Notes under the pieces: model-generated
Database searches by the model: none
Seen by the model: the letters and a program-made list of their open reading frames with translations, nothing else
What the model was told of the DNA's origin: nothing
In this document: one piece after another, positions 13,399 through 27,200 of the stretch
Numbering within the stretch: the stretch's first letter is position 1
How the letters are laid out: every line of letters starts with the position of its first letter
Translations under genes and position numbers: made by a program
Source of the DNA: Salminus brasiliensis
Taxonomy: Eukaryota; Chordata; Actinopteri; Characiformes; Bryconidae
Assembly (NCBI RefSeq): GCF_030463535.1
Contig: NC_132878.1
Location: forward strand, 28,040,761-28,104,760
DNA length: 64,000 nt
Direction: 5' to 3'

Positions 13399-16300
13399 TA
13401 TAAGTGGAATGGAGAGCAGTGATTAATATGAAATTGAAGCTTAAGTAAGCAGGTGGGAGCGGTTCAATTCCGCTGGAGTCAGATTTACCCATCTGCACTG
13501 AAAGAGAGAGCATGACTGCGCATAATATAACCAACACATCTATCATCACATTCATCTATCTCTCTGTCTTAGATTGCCATGAATTTTAATTAAGAACTGT
13601 AGCCAAGCAATGAATGAAATGACTCATGTTAACAGCGTTAGTAATAATAAACAGAAAAATGCTAATAATAAAATTAATTTAAAAATAAATAAAAGCACAA
13701 ATGTACAGTGTGTGTATTTGTCTTAAGCAAATCAATCATATGCAACAAATTCCACACTGTGAAAAAGGACAAATTTGATGGAAAATAATAATAATAATAA
13801 TTAAAGAAAATGATCAAAATTTTATACAGCATTTTTATTTCAGCATGTTTCTGCTTTCTTAGTTTACAGTCAAATGTATGAAGAATTTCAATAATTATCT
13901 GTAATTAAACATGCGGATAATAATATAAAACTTTTTCAGATAAGAATATAGATCTTATTTTTATGTACAGCTACTTTGTATTTCATAATATAAAAAACAA
14001 AAAATGTAAATCATTAGTTTCGACACCTTATAGAGTCAGGACTTAATAACGCCCATTTGGCTGAAATCAGAGCCTTCCTTTTTTCAGCGCCCCAAATATG
14101 CTGGTATTTTGTTGGAATCCCTTCTTCCCTCCATCTGTACAATTTTGCCAACACAACCCCAGAGCATGATAGTTCCTTTTTCCTTCAAACAAACTCATGA
14201 CTGTGGCCAAATAGTTCTATTTTGACTTCATCAGTCCACAGCACCTGTTTCCAAAACCTATTTGGCTTCGTTAAATGTTAGGTTTAAAAGCGGCCCCAGT
14301 GCAGGGTCAGTGTTTTCCTGAGGTAGGCCATGGACCATGCAGAGAATAGACAAACTTGAGGGCTGGGTGTGCAGGAGCATGTGAGAGGAACAACGCTGGC
14401 TTTGTCGCACCAGTTGTTCATTTACACACACACTCCATCTCCCCTTCCCCTTCCCCGACTCCACTGTCTTATGTCCTGCGGTATACTGAGATGAATTCAG
14501 CCAGCTGGATTGCATGGTTCGGTACTGCTGTGCTCAGCCACAACTCAGCAGAAGAGGTTACAGTCCCGAATGTCCCTCTGGAACTGGTCGTCAAGCTTGT
14601 TCTCCAGAGGCTGGACATTGGCTGGCAGGATGCCACAGGCATGCAACACAACTCCAAAGCATGACAGATCCACCACCGCTCTTCATTGTTAGCAAGATGT
14701 TGTTATTTTTTCATTAAATGCAGTTCAATTTCTTCTCCAAATGTGCTCCTGATTGTGGGTAGGGAGTTCTAATTTCCCAAACTCATTTTGCTTCTCTATA
14801 TATTTTGTAGATTGTAATTTTGAGAACACTGGAACAGCATAGCACCCTCTAAACTCAGATAAACGTTCATGCAGTTTCTTGGCAATCATTTGGAGGTTTT
14901 GATTTTGGTCTTACCAGCCATATGAGCAGTTCTCTCCTATTCTGTCTAGATTTTATCTTAAATGCCACAGTTCACCTGAACTGTCATTCTGCACTGTTGA
15001 ATGCTTAGCTATCACCAATGAGGACGGACTAGCACACGCCCCTTCCGACAATCATTTTTCGAACTGCCACTGAAGCAACATCACCGGGCAACCCACGCGC
15101 CTAGAGGGAAGCCCTGGTACCCGGTTCCAATGCAGCAATGACGGCCATCACTACAGCGAAGCAATGTGGGGGCAGAGCGCCATCAACCCATCCTGGAAAA
15201 ATATTTTTCCAATTGTGCTCTCTTGGGGATTCCCATGACCGAACCAGCTATGTTCTGATCATGGTGACAGCGCCTTGGTCTGCTGGACCACCTGGGGCCC
15301 CATTCCAGATGTTCTTAAAAACAGAGATTTCCCTACCATCTACACAGAGACTAATTTTATATATTTTTTAACAGTATTTACAAATTATGCATATGTCGAA
15401 ATCTGCGTATATACATTGTTGTTTTATGACTTACATAGTTTAATAAATAGGAAGTAAGGAGGTATTTATATATTATTTCAAAAATAAAGGATAACGATAA
15501 AGGAGACTTTATTGTCTCGCATCACATTGTATTCGCATCACATGTGGTAGATGGGGTGGAACGAAATTGTAATCTCAAGGTCCCAGTTACACCCAAAGAG
15601 CAAAATCTGCACCCTGGAAAGCTTTTTCGAAAAGATCCATTTTCAGTGACCAAAAATGGCATGTTCATATGGACAGAGCAACCCAAACGCATACAAAAAC
15701 CAAAAAACTGTTTTTAAAATATCCGGAAACGTGTGGTCTTGGCAGAGTCAATGGTTGCTGAGTATTAGTGTAAGGTTTAACGAGTATAAAGTTCAGAAAT
15801 TGGATTCGGCTGATATTTCATAATTACAGTTGGTGGCATGCCTCAGACCTGATTTGCTAATCAAGACCTTGTCAAAAAAAAAAAAGATTTTGCAATAATG
15901 CTTAGGGTGTCAAAAAACAGTGTGTCAGCCACACTGAAGGTTATGAAAGACTTGATTAGGATTTGCTGCCATTTTCCTGCCAGCATTCATTTGAACACTG
16001 CGATGATATGAGGCAGTTCAGCGATGTTTCGAGACTGTTTCAAACTGGAGTGTTTCAGTGTGTTTATAACTGTCTAGATCAGGGGTTCCCGACTCTTTTC
16101 AACCTGCGGCCCACGCTATCGACCACAATAGCTTCCACAGCCCACGTGAAGCATTTACTGACCCCATCATTTTTAATACAAACAAATAGAACACATCAGT
16201 GCAGCCAAATTGCACTTGACTGTATAATAACATAATATGGTAAAGACCAGAACATTTCTGAAACCTCTCATTCCTCTCTGTATCTGTTTAGGAGAAACCC

Positions 16301-17509
16301 TGGGTCTTTTACCCTGATACTGCCCTTCCTATCATGTTCCTATCCAGGTTACTCACAAAAAAATTCAAAAAAGGACTTGCTTCCCTTCATTGCTTCCATC
16401 ATAAACAGCTTCCTACTATCAGATCACATATCACCTATATCTTTGTGTATGTATATATACAATGTCAGTCAAAAGTTTTAGAACACCCCAATATTTCCAG
16501 TTTCTGTTGACATTAAAGCTGTCCAAGTCTACTAAATAATCTAAAATGGTACAAAGGTAAGCAGTAAATGGCCAGGGCGTTTAAGTAAAAACTGAAAAAT
16601 AATGTAGGATGACATTATTTTCTCAGAAAATATATTGTTTTGTGCTATCACAGTATTTAAATATTTCACAATTCTTCCTCTTGTTGTTGTTCTCTTTCTT
16701 CTTCTTCTTCTTTTTCTTCTTCTTCTTCTTATTATTATTATTAACATTATTATTCACTGACCAATAGTTTTTGGTTGAACAAAATAATTACTATAGGGAA
16801 AACAATCTATTAAGGGAAGTATACAGAAAATTTCTCCTTTGCTCGTGAGGTGGAGCTCCTTTGGGGGGCAGTGGTGGCTGTCAATAACAAGGTTGTGGGT
16901 TCGATTCCCTGGCTTGGCAAGCTGCCACTGTTGGGCCTTTGAGTGAGGCCCTTCACCCTCTCTGCTCCCCGGGCGCTGGAGTTGGCAACCCACCGCTCTG
17001 GGTGTGTGTGTACTTACTGGCCCTAGTTCACTAGTGTGGGTGTGTGTTCACTACCACAGATGGGTTAAATGCGGAGAACACATTTCACTGTACCACACAG
17101 TGACAAATACGTGCACCTTTGAACTACATATAACTAATCTTTTGTTTCCAGCTAATAATGACTTTGTATTATGAACATATCTGCTGATTATTTTCTCCAT
17201 TAATCAAATGAGTTTTTAAATTGTAAAAATAATTGCATTTTAAAATTGGTAGCAATTTTTCCACTGTGTGATAACCATCAATTTCATACCATGGTATACC
17301 ATGGAATTCCAACCCTAGTATGAATGTTTGTTAAATATATATGGAAATGTAATGACATTACTATGCATTACATTTATACTTGGAAACAGGAAAGGCTGTT
17401 TTCCTTCCACTGTTGCTAAACTGCATTTTGCATTCCTTCATTTTCTCCACAGATGGATGGATGTGTGTGAATGGAAAACAGCAGTGCAGCACAGTTGAAG
17501 GGAGAAATT

Positions 17510-17571
<62 letters not shown>

Positions 17572-17796
17572 TAGTATTTGCTGCAGTGCCATACTAAAGC
17601 TGGCACACCTGTGTGAAATATTACCATAACATCAAACAGGTGTTTATGCCGAAGGGTTATATCAGTCTGTGTATGTGCATGTGTGTGTGTGATGTAAGTT
17701 TTTTCAATGCTTTAAAAATAACTGATTTTTTTATAGAGGCAAAAGAAAATGTGTAAGCATCAAGATTAATTAATGTCTCTCTCTCTCTTCCTCTCT

Positions 17797-17867
<71 letters not shown>

Positions 17868-18216
17868 GTATCTCCCTCTCTCTCCCGCCCCCTTGTTTAG
17901 ATGCACAGTAGAGTATAAATGAGTGTTTTTTCTTTTTTGCTTACAGCTTTCTCAGAGAAAAGAGGCCGGAGAACGCTCCCTCCCTTCCCTCCCTTCTCTA
18001 CATTTCTTTCTCTTGCTGTCTCCTTCTCTGTCTCTCTCTGTCTCTCTGTTTCTCTCTCTTGCTCTCCCACCCCCTTGCTTAGATGCACAGTAGAGTATAA
18101 ATGAGTGTATGTTGTTTTTGTTTTTGTTTTTTTGCTTACAGCTTTCTCAGAGAAAAGAGGCCAGAGAACGCTCTCTTTGAGATCAGCTCTATTCTGTTAT
18201 TCTCCAGATGCCTAAA

Positions 18217-18273
<57 letters not shown>

Positions 18274-21200
18274 AGAAAATATGAGTGCAAAACAGAGGAA
18301 TGTTATGGATTAAATGCAATGTTCTGTAGAATTACTTTATGCCTTAAAATCTATTAGGACAGAACAAATCAGTGGGGAACCCTGGGGACCTTCTAGATTT
18401 CTGGAGATTAAAAATACATATTTTATCACAATAATCACACAAATTAAGTTTATTTTTATTCATCAGAATATGTAATTAAATGCTGCACGCTTATGTTTTG
18501 GCAGAAACTGAAGGGTTAAACTTGTGAAGTACTACACTAAAAGTTCTCCCATTGTTTGAGACCTCAAGAATAACAGCCAACATCAACAATAGAAATGAAC
18601 CAATTACGAGCAGGTAATAGGGGTTTTGATTCAGAGGCACATTGTGTTACTGTCACTATCACCTGTTCTTCAAGAACATGAAAACGTTCATTTAAAAGGA
18701 ACCAAGACTGAAAAGAAGAATCTTGCTACAAGCATGAAGAAGAACCACTTAATTGAACCAAGGCTCAAAGGGGGAACCTTTCTAAGAGCATAAGGAAAAA
18801 CCATGAAAATTAACCATTGACCCAAGGATCAAAAAGAAAACCAAGGTGAAGAACCATAGAGCAGAACCAAGACTTAAGGGGAGGACTTCCCTAATAGCAT
18901 GAGAATTAACCACTGTGAGGCCCCAAGATTTAAAAGAACCCCCCTAAGAGCATGAGGAAGAACTACTGGGAGTAGCCAGGACTCAAAAGAACACCCTCCA
19001 ATTAAATGTGAGGAAGAACTACTGGAAGTAATCAAGACTCAAAAGGGGGAAACCCATCCTCCTTTGGTTGGTATGGATAGCTAAACTATAAGAATTGGGT
19101 GAATATTAAATAAAGAAACTAATTAATGGATATCATTTTAAGAATCCACCTTTAAAACCGTGTAACGCTTGATGGAATAAGTATTAAATCCATGTTTGGA
19201 CTCACGCTGGATAAAGTCTTTATGACAACCAGACAATGTGTTCTAATACATTCACACCAGCTAGATCTCTGAAGTATACTTTTTAGTTGGCTGCAAAAAG
19301 CACTTTAGGGAAGCTTATGCTTCCACCATATGCTTTCTTCTGTTTGAGTTTAGGTTTTCCCACAAAGTGCTGCTACAGAGACTTTGTCTAAGACTATCTA
19401 ATGCATATCTTTATGTGCCATGACATCCAATTCTTCAGATGCCAAAAGTCAGCTTTACTGTAGAAAGCCCTTAAAGCACAGCACAAATGTCTGTGTTTAC
19501 CGTTTCCTCTTAGCTTTCCTACAAGCTCTCAGCAGCTCAGGCTGTATGAGGAAAGAAGTCAGCAATAATTAGTCAACATTCATAAAGAACTGAACTAAAA
19601 GCATAGCTCATGTTTCAGCAGTACGCAAACACACAAGGAAGGAAAGGCTTGCTGTGAGGAACAATGCAGCTGAGATTAGTGCTCTCTCTTTCTAATTAAA
19701 CACAAACAAAGCAGAGCCCTGATCCCAGTCAGCGCAGCATTTAATAATGGCTCATAACAATAACATTAATAACAGCACAATCCAACCATCCAAGAATACT
19801 ATTAGAACTGCTTAGCTGAGAGAAAAGAGACCATGACTAAATGGCTCACTGTAGTCTTACTGTAATACATCGCCTAGGTTAAAAAAACATATATGGTCAA
19901 ATGAATGACTCAGTAAGTAACCTCTAAAGTAATTTTGCTACAAATACAGGAGGGGACATTGGGGAGGATGGAAGGAATTGGGGAATGGATGAAAGCATGA
20001 GGGCCATGAGATTAGAGGGAATGAGGGAAGAATATGAAAAGAATAAGAGAATGAGGAGATAAAGGGAATGAGGAAAGGAGATACAGGGAATGAGGGAAGG
20101 AGATGAAGGGAATGAGGGAAGGAGATGCAGGGAATGAGGGAAGGAGATGAAGGGAATGAGGGAAGGATATTAAATGAATGAGGGAATGAGGAGATGAAGG
20201 GATGAGGGAAGGAGATGAAGGGAATGAGGGAATGAGGAGATGAAGGGAATGAGTGAAGGAGATGAAGGGAATGAGGGAATGAGGAGATAAGGGAAATGAG
20301 GGAAGGAGATGAAGGGAATGAGGAGATGAAAGAAGTGAGGGGATGAATGGATGAAAGCATGAGAGGCATGAGGGAATGAGGAGATTAGAGGGAATGCAGG
20401 GACCTGAGAATGAATGTAGTGAGGGGACGAATGGATGAAAGCATGAGGGGCATGAGATTAGAGGGAATGAGGGAATGAGGAGATGAAGGGAATGAGGGAA
20501 GGATATAAAAAGAATGAAGGAATGAGGAGATGAAGGGAATGAGGAAAGGAGATGCAGGGAATGAGGAAATGAAGGGAATGAGGGAAGGATATGAAATGGA
20601 TGAGGGAATGAGGAGCTAAAGGAAATGAGGGAAGGAGATGAAATAAATGAGGGAATGAGGAGATGAAGGGAATGAGGAGATGAAGGGAATGAGGGAATGA
20701 GGAGATGAAGGGAATGAGGGAATGAGGAGATGAAGGGAATGAGGGGATGAGGTGATGAAGGGAATGAGGGAGTGAGGAGATAAGGGGAATGAGGGAAGGA
20801 CATGAAGGGAATGAGGAGATGAAAGGATGAGGGGCATAAGATTAGAGGGAATGAGGAGATGAAGGGAATGAGGGAATGATATGAAAGAAATGAGGGAATG
20901 AGGAGATGAAGTGAATGAGGGAATGAGGAGATGAAAGGAGTGAGAGGACGAATGGATGAAAGCATGAGAGGCATGAGGGAATGAGGAGATCAGAGGGAAT
21001 GAGGGGACCTGAGAAAGAAGGGAGTGTAGGAATGGGAAGATGAGTGGGATGAGCGAATAACGTCATGAAGGTGATAAGTGAGTGAATGAGGAGATTACAG
21101 GGATAAGTGAATGAGGGAACGACAGGCTGAAGGGGAGGAGGGAATAGGAGAATAATAGAGAAGACAAGGGGATGAAATAATGAGGGGATGGGAGGATGGG

Positions 21201-24200
21201 GAGGGGACTTGGGAATACAAGGATGAGAGGGATAAGGAAATGTAAGGATGAGCGGCATGAGCGAATGACGACATTAGGCATGATGTGATGAGTGGGTGAG
21301 TGAATGAGGGAATGAGAGGAGGAAAGGGAGGAGGGAATAGAGAATAGAGATAATAGAGAAGACGAGGGGATGGAAGAATGGACAGGACGTGGGAATATGA
21401 GGATGAGAGGGATGAGGGAATGAGGGGATGAGAGAATGAGAGCTTTTCTACTTCATCCATCACTACAGGGTCCAGAGTGTGAACATTTGGAAAAATCCTC
21501 ACTAATCAATTGTGGCAAAGCTACAAATGCAATTGCTGAATTTCTGACCTCCTGGGGGTGCACTTGCCAGGTTTGGAACTGCAGAAGAGTAATGTGTCGA
21601 TAGAAAATGACTTTTGTTGAACAAATCACTTGTTTTACCCAATTGTTACAAGGAGTGCATTTGTGAAAATGTTTGTAGCCAAAAAAAAAAAAAAGATTTT
21701 GAGTTTTCTTGCCCTCTAACTCCTACACAGCTATATAAACTCCCACACAGCCGTATAAACACAGAGTGAGAGAGGGAAAAAAGAGAGAACAAGAGAATAT
21801 GAGGGAGATAGAAGAACAAATAAAGAAAGATAAAAAGAAAGAGAGATATTGTAAGGAGAAGAAGAAGGAAGGATGAATAAAGGCCGCATCACTCACAGTC
21901 TCTCCAGTCGTCTGTAGCGGATGAACAGATCAGCAGGAAGAGAAACCAGACCATTACTGTTCAGCTCTCTGTTCCATACAGGAGAAGAAACCACCAACGG
22001 AGGGGTAAGAGTAGAGAGAAGAGGGAGAAGTAAGAAAAGTAGTAAAAGTGGACACCACACACACACTCTGTTTTTGCAAGGAGTTAATGAATAAATCAGA
22101 CAATAATTGTGTGTGTGTGTGTTAGTGTGTATATATGAATGTGTGTGTGTGTGTGTGTGTAAAATACACTCACAGTGCAGTAACGTTACAGGACACTGCT
22201 GGAACCTGCTGGAGATGTTTACCGTTACAGTTGACCTTCCAACCCGCACAGAAACACTCCTCAGGATACACATCCAGCACTGTAACACACACGCATGCAC
22301 GAACACAGGGGTTTGTGACTCAGGGGAGGGTCTATATTGAATTTGCTATTGAATGTTAATGACTGAGTGACGAGCTGAGACTGAATTATTCATACAGCTC
22401 ACTGCTGTTCATTACACTGCTCTTCTGACCCAGGCTGGATTTCCCTAAAGCATCTTAGCACAAAGATGATTCTTAAATGGTCGAGCGAGCATCACACTGA
22501 ACACTCTTTCTTTACCAGTAAAGACGATCCTAACACTAAGACACTTTCAGGAACTTGGGCCCTCTACAGTCTCCGGTATGACAGCCTGTGTGAGTGTGTG
22601 CGTCAAGGCATAGCAATGGGTCATCTGGTGTGTATGTGTATGAAGACACAAGACTGACTTGTTTGAATGGTCATACTGATGGAGGTCATACAAAGCTGTT
22701 TTCAGGGAGCAAATTTCAGGGAGCATTTGTTTACTATAGTAAACATACAGCCATCCGCCAGTGTTGTAGGATTCTGCCGGTGGGTTTATGCAGGCCGCAG
22801 TCACAGGGAACACAGGGTACTGGCTAAGCGGGGGTTCCTGGTTAATTACATGTGCTGTACCTGCAGTTCGGGTCTATAAATGTGTTTTACATGTTCATAA
22901 TTGGGCAGCACACTGGCGCAGCAGGTAGTATGTGCAGCATAGCGCCTGGGGTTGTGGGTTCGATCCTCACTCTGGTCACTGAGTGTAAGGAGTTTGTACA
23001 TGCTACTCTTGTCTGTGTGGGTTTTCTTCAAGTACTTCAGTGTCTTCCCATAAACACACATGGTAGGTGACTTGGCTATGGCCTGAAGGTGTTTCTGAGG
23101 GTGTTAATGCCTTCTGGTCAATGATTCCGGGTAGGCACCCCTGAGCAGAAAGATATGAATAAGAATGGATGGATGAACAGTCAGTTCTTGAACTTGTTGG
23201 AGGCAGAGAAAATGTGAAAGTGTAAGAATCAGATGAAAGCTAAATGACTGTGATGGCTAGACGGCTGGGTAACGCCAGGTCTTATGGAGTGTTCCCATGA
23301 AGCAGTGCTCAGCACATACCAAAAGTGGTCCAAAAAATGACAACTGGTTCATAAAATAAATAATAATGGAAATAATGGAGGCTCCACCTTGAACCTTACA
23401 GGATTCTTAATGTTAATGTCTTGATGCTATATACTACAGGAGACCTTCAGAGGTGTTGTGGAGCCCACACCTCGGCAGCTCAGAGCTGTTTTAGTGATGT
23501 GTGGGGGCCATACACAATATTAGACAGGTGTTTTCATTACAAATCCTATGAGCAGATTTATACAGCTTTAAACATGTCGGTTTAAGTCCTGCATTCTCAA
23601 CACCAGTATAGGTCAATATCAATCATTGTTCAACCCCCCCCCCCCCCCCCCACACACACACAGCCAACTGACCACACCTAAATGTAAATGTAAATAAGGA
23701 AAGGATTTAGCAATACCAGCTATTAAGGTGCCCCATGTCCTCTAAAACTAAAAGACAATACAAAATACGCCCATCCTAACTATGCTCTTTTGTTAGCTAG
23801 TTCATATGTTAACATTAGGCTAGAGTATTGAGTTTGTTGGCTAGTTCTAATGCAAGTCTTAATGTTAGACTATGCTACTCAGTTTGTATGTGTTACACCC
23901 AGCTCTTAGCTAGTGTCTTTGTTAGTATCGGGCAAGTTTCTTATGTGAACTAGCCTAATATTAAGGTTATTGTAGGTCCTTGTTATGTTAGCTAGTTCTT
24001 CTAGCAATGTTACGCTATGCTCTTATCTTGTGCTCTTATGACTAGGTTTTATGTTATGTTACACTGCAAGGCAATTCTCTAATATCTCTAATAACCTAAA
24101 AATGTTTCCTTTCTCTCTGCCCATTGCTATGGCTCTCCGTCACCTGAGATGCACTCCTATAAGAGAATATTTATTAAACATATTCAGAACACAACAGTGA

Positions 24201-27200
24201 GCGCTGCGACACACAGGGGAAATCACTGTGAATAAAGACCCCTCGCTACACTAAACTGTAGAGTATAAAACACATCAGAATGATCAGCACACCTTCAGAG
24301 AGATCACTATCATGAGACTGACATTCCCATATTACGAACAACAGAAACTGAAAATTGAACTTTCTAAATTCTCCATCTCCATCTTATTACAAAAATGGTT
24401 CTTTATGGAACAAAAAAGTGTAAAACTTGTATTTTTAAGATAAGAAAACGTAGGATACAAGAATGTAAGCTATTTACAGGATTATTCCTGATTAGTAAAG
24501 AAAGGAAGAACTGGAGCATTAGTATTAACAGTAATAAGCAATAATAGTTAGTGACTGACCTCACTGTCTCTTGTGCAGCATGTGTGGTCAGCCAGCAGTT
24601 CTCCTCTTATATGTAGGGCAGTTAGAGTTACTGTTAGGTATAAGATCCTTGAGGAACCTTTAGGGGTTCGTCCATTTGAAACTGTGGAGAAACCTCTTAT
24701 ATTCCTGATGCAGTCATATATTGGGCACCCTGTTAGGAAGCGCAGCTCCGGCTCTGCACGGTGAGCTCATACTGAGAGCACACAGAGCTCACTGGGTCTG
24801 TGCACTGTTAGCATTGCCTCCGATTTTTCTCTTTAATTGTTGTCAGGTAAGCTGCTAGTGTGTGATCTCGATTTAGGGCCTGCTGCTGGTTTAGAGGACT
24901 CCTTTCAGAGTTCAGCTCTTGCCATCACTTGCTTTAGAAGAAGAGGCATGTAATGTTGGTATCCCCTACGGAGAGATCAAGTAGGTCTCAGCCAGTTCAT
25001 TGTTATACACACCAATTAACCATAACATTAAAACCACTGAGTATCTGGTTACAATAGCAGGTGTCAAGGGGTGGGATCTACATATCAGGCAGTAAGTGAT
25101 CAGGCAGGTGTAAGAATCTGAGTGACTTTGACAAAGGTGCCAGTATGCAGTGGTCAGTACCTATTAAAAATGGTCCAAGGATGGCAAACTGGTGAACTGA
25201 TGACAAGGTCATGCACCTTAGATTAAAAGTAAAATGCTGGCAGCAGAGATGCCAGCATGTTACTGTTATTTTATAGTGCATCTTCTGTATGTTATTTAAA
25301 CAGTATTTTACTGTATATTGAATTACTGTATATAACAGTAGAATAAGGATGCAATACTTTATTTATCTATTTTGTAAAATGGCTGGACAATAAAGTTAAA
25401 TAAAGATTAAAAATACCTTAAATAAACTTTTCAATGGTACAAACTTTGCTCCTTGCTAGCTAGCCAGTGCTAGCTAATATTACTCAAGCTACAGAACTAC
25501 AGAGCTTCTTAGCTAATTTTAGTAACTTAATGAAACAGACCTATTTAACAACATATGCACAAAACAATACTGGACACTACAAATATCAGGAGATCAGTAT
25601 AATCACAGCTATCTCCTTGCTTGAAGTTCATGTGAACTGATGTTAGTGAAGCTGTGCAGTCCTAATACGTTGCTCGCAAATGAGTTGGCTTGTGCCAACT
25701 CCTTTACGTCAGCGATGGAAGTTGGCTCTTGTCTGAGAGGCAATTTTCTTTTTCTTATTTCTTTTGTTAATTAATACGATACACACTGCTTAGCACCCCA
25801 TGCACTACGTGAATATTGTGCTAATGTGCAAGAGAAGAACACAGAGCACTAGAGTAGTGTGCAGTCTGGCTCACCCCATCGCATCAGGCTCAGAAAAAAA
25901 CACACTTTGTCACTCAAAATGAGTGCAAGCAGAAACATCATCAGTACGACCTTAACGGATAGTAACCAGAACTGTAAAAGGATGATGCCACATGCTTCCA
26001 TAGCTTGACAGAAAATGATATTATGCTGATAAATTACAGTTATCTACTGTTATTGGTTAACTGACCACATTACTGTTAATTTACTTGTGAAGTATGATTA
26101 ATTAACAGTATTACACAATTTTTATAAAATACAGTACAACACTGTTACTGTTTCAAATCCAGAGTAAATTTACAGCAATTAATTACAGCCTGGCCTCTCA
26201 AAACCTATTTATGCATGTGAGGAGCAAAGGCAAGGCCATCTTGCCTGTTCCCACAAAAGAGCTTCTATACCATAAACTGCTAAAAAAAAGTTCATGCTGG
26301 CTATGACTTGTAGGTTGTGTATTCTCAAGGGGAACATACCCAACATTAGACAGGTCGTTTTATTGTTATGGCTTATTAGTGTATATGAAGCAGAGTGAGG
26401 CTCAGGCTGCAGCTTTGCCTTACTCCTCCAGAGCGTTCCAATTTTCACAGCATATACTTCCCTCCCCACCCACACACCATTTCCAATAAGTTTATAAAAT
26501 GACCTGTTATGCCTAATTAAGTCAAACATCCACAAAGCATGTAGAGATTCTGCTTTTTTTCTATTTGGGGTTATATATTTATCAGCAAGTAAGTGGAGAG
26601 CGAAAATGAGGTCTGATGTTCAGTGATTTGGTAGGAAGCCAGTCTGAGTTTTACCGGGGATGTTATGTTCTGCTTAATTATTCTTGTTTTATTCTTGTTT
26701 GTTATTCATGAGCTCAGGATGCTGCAAAACACCTTACCCAGGTTGCTGCTGACACAGATTCCACTGCAATAGTTTGGGTCAAATTTATCATTGGATTTAA
26801 AAAATAGGGGTTATGAGACTTCCATTGCAGACTCTTGGGAAGTGACCTACATTGAAATTAAAACTGAATAGTTTTAGAATAGCTATTTTGAATTGATGGT
26901 CTGTGTTTTTTTTACCATAGCATTTAATACATCATCTGTGCCAGGCTTTTCTGGGTTGCAGGCCAGTTTTTCTTCTAATGTGTCTTCCATAATTCAGGAA
27001 GTCCAGTGGGTCTTGGTCATTTCTACATGTTGTTTCAAAGCTTCTTAGTTTTCTTGATCATTTTTGTTGTTGTACATTTATCAGTGGATTACCCATATCA
27101 GCCTCATTTTTCAAAATATTATGGTTCCTCTCTGCATCTCCATATAGAACTGTTAAATCATATTGGTGTGTTTCACTTCCTGGTGATTTCCAGATTTCCA

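Larger units (their letters stand above)
13350..18139. other. Receptor intron between LRR2 and LRR3 exons
   Basis: The 4.8-kb intron holds a (GA)n tract at 13350-13396, unclassified transposon-like sequence near 14040-14680 (including a stretch like the 'catcagtccacagcacc' filler of fish Tc1 repeats), a TIR-like CAGTCAAAAGTTTTAGAACA near 16468, a SINE at 16860, (GT)n at 17516-17572 and a duplicated exon fragment. No gene was recognised. Confidence 0.65.
17516..18271. repeat. GT, CT and AG microsatellites around the LRR2 exon
   Basis: (GT)n at 17516-17572, (CT)n at 17778-17886 and (AG)n at 18219-18271. The last one is a CT tract on the coding strand, directly 5' of the LRR2 acceptor. Confidence 0.95.

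Noticed and set aside
16081..16150. GGGTTCCCGACTC...CTGCGGCCCACG motif
   Set aside because: It resembles a short tail of a common dispersed repeat, but is too short and diverged to annotate with confidence.
16895..16912. tRNA-like B box GGTTCGATTCC (also near 22959, 37720 and 60180)
   Set aside because: These are tRNA-derived heads of SINEs; no full cloverleaf with acceptor stem can be drawn.
17380..17574. 64-residue frame ending in Cys-Val repeats
   Set aside because: The tail is a (GT)n microsatellite and the upstream part shows no family resemblance.
20012..20974. 320-residue open frame on the minus strand rich in Ser, Pro, Phe and His
   Set aside because: It is the translation of the polypurine minisatellite; period, composition and overlapping frames all follow the DNA repeat and no domain is present.
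22107..22340. Cys-rich plus-strand frames opposite the N-cap exon
   Set aside because: They are antisense shadows of the receptor exon and its flanking TG repeats.
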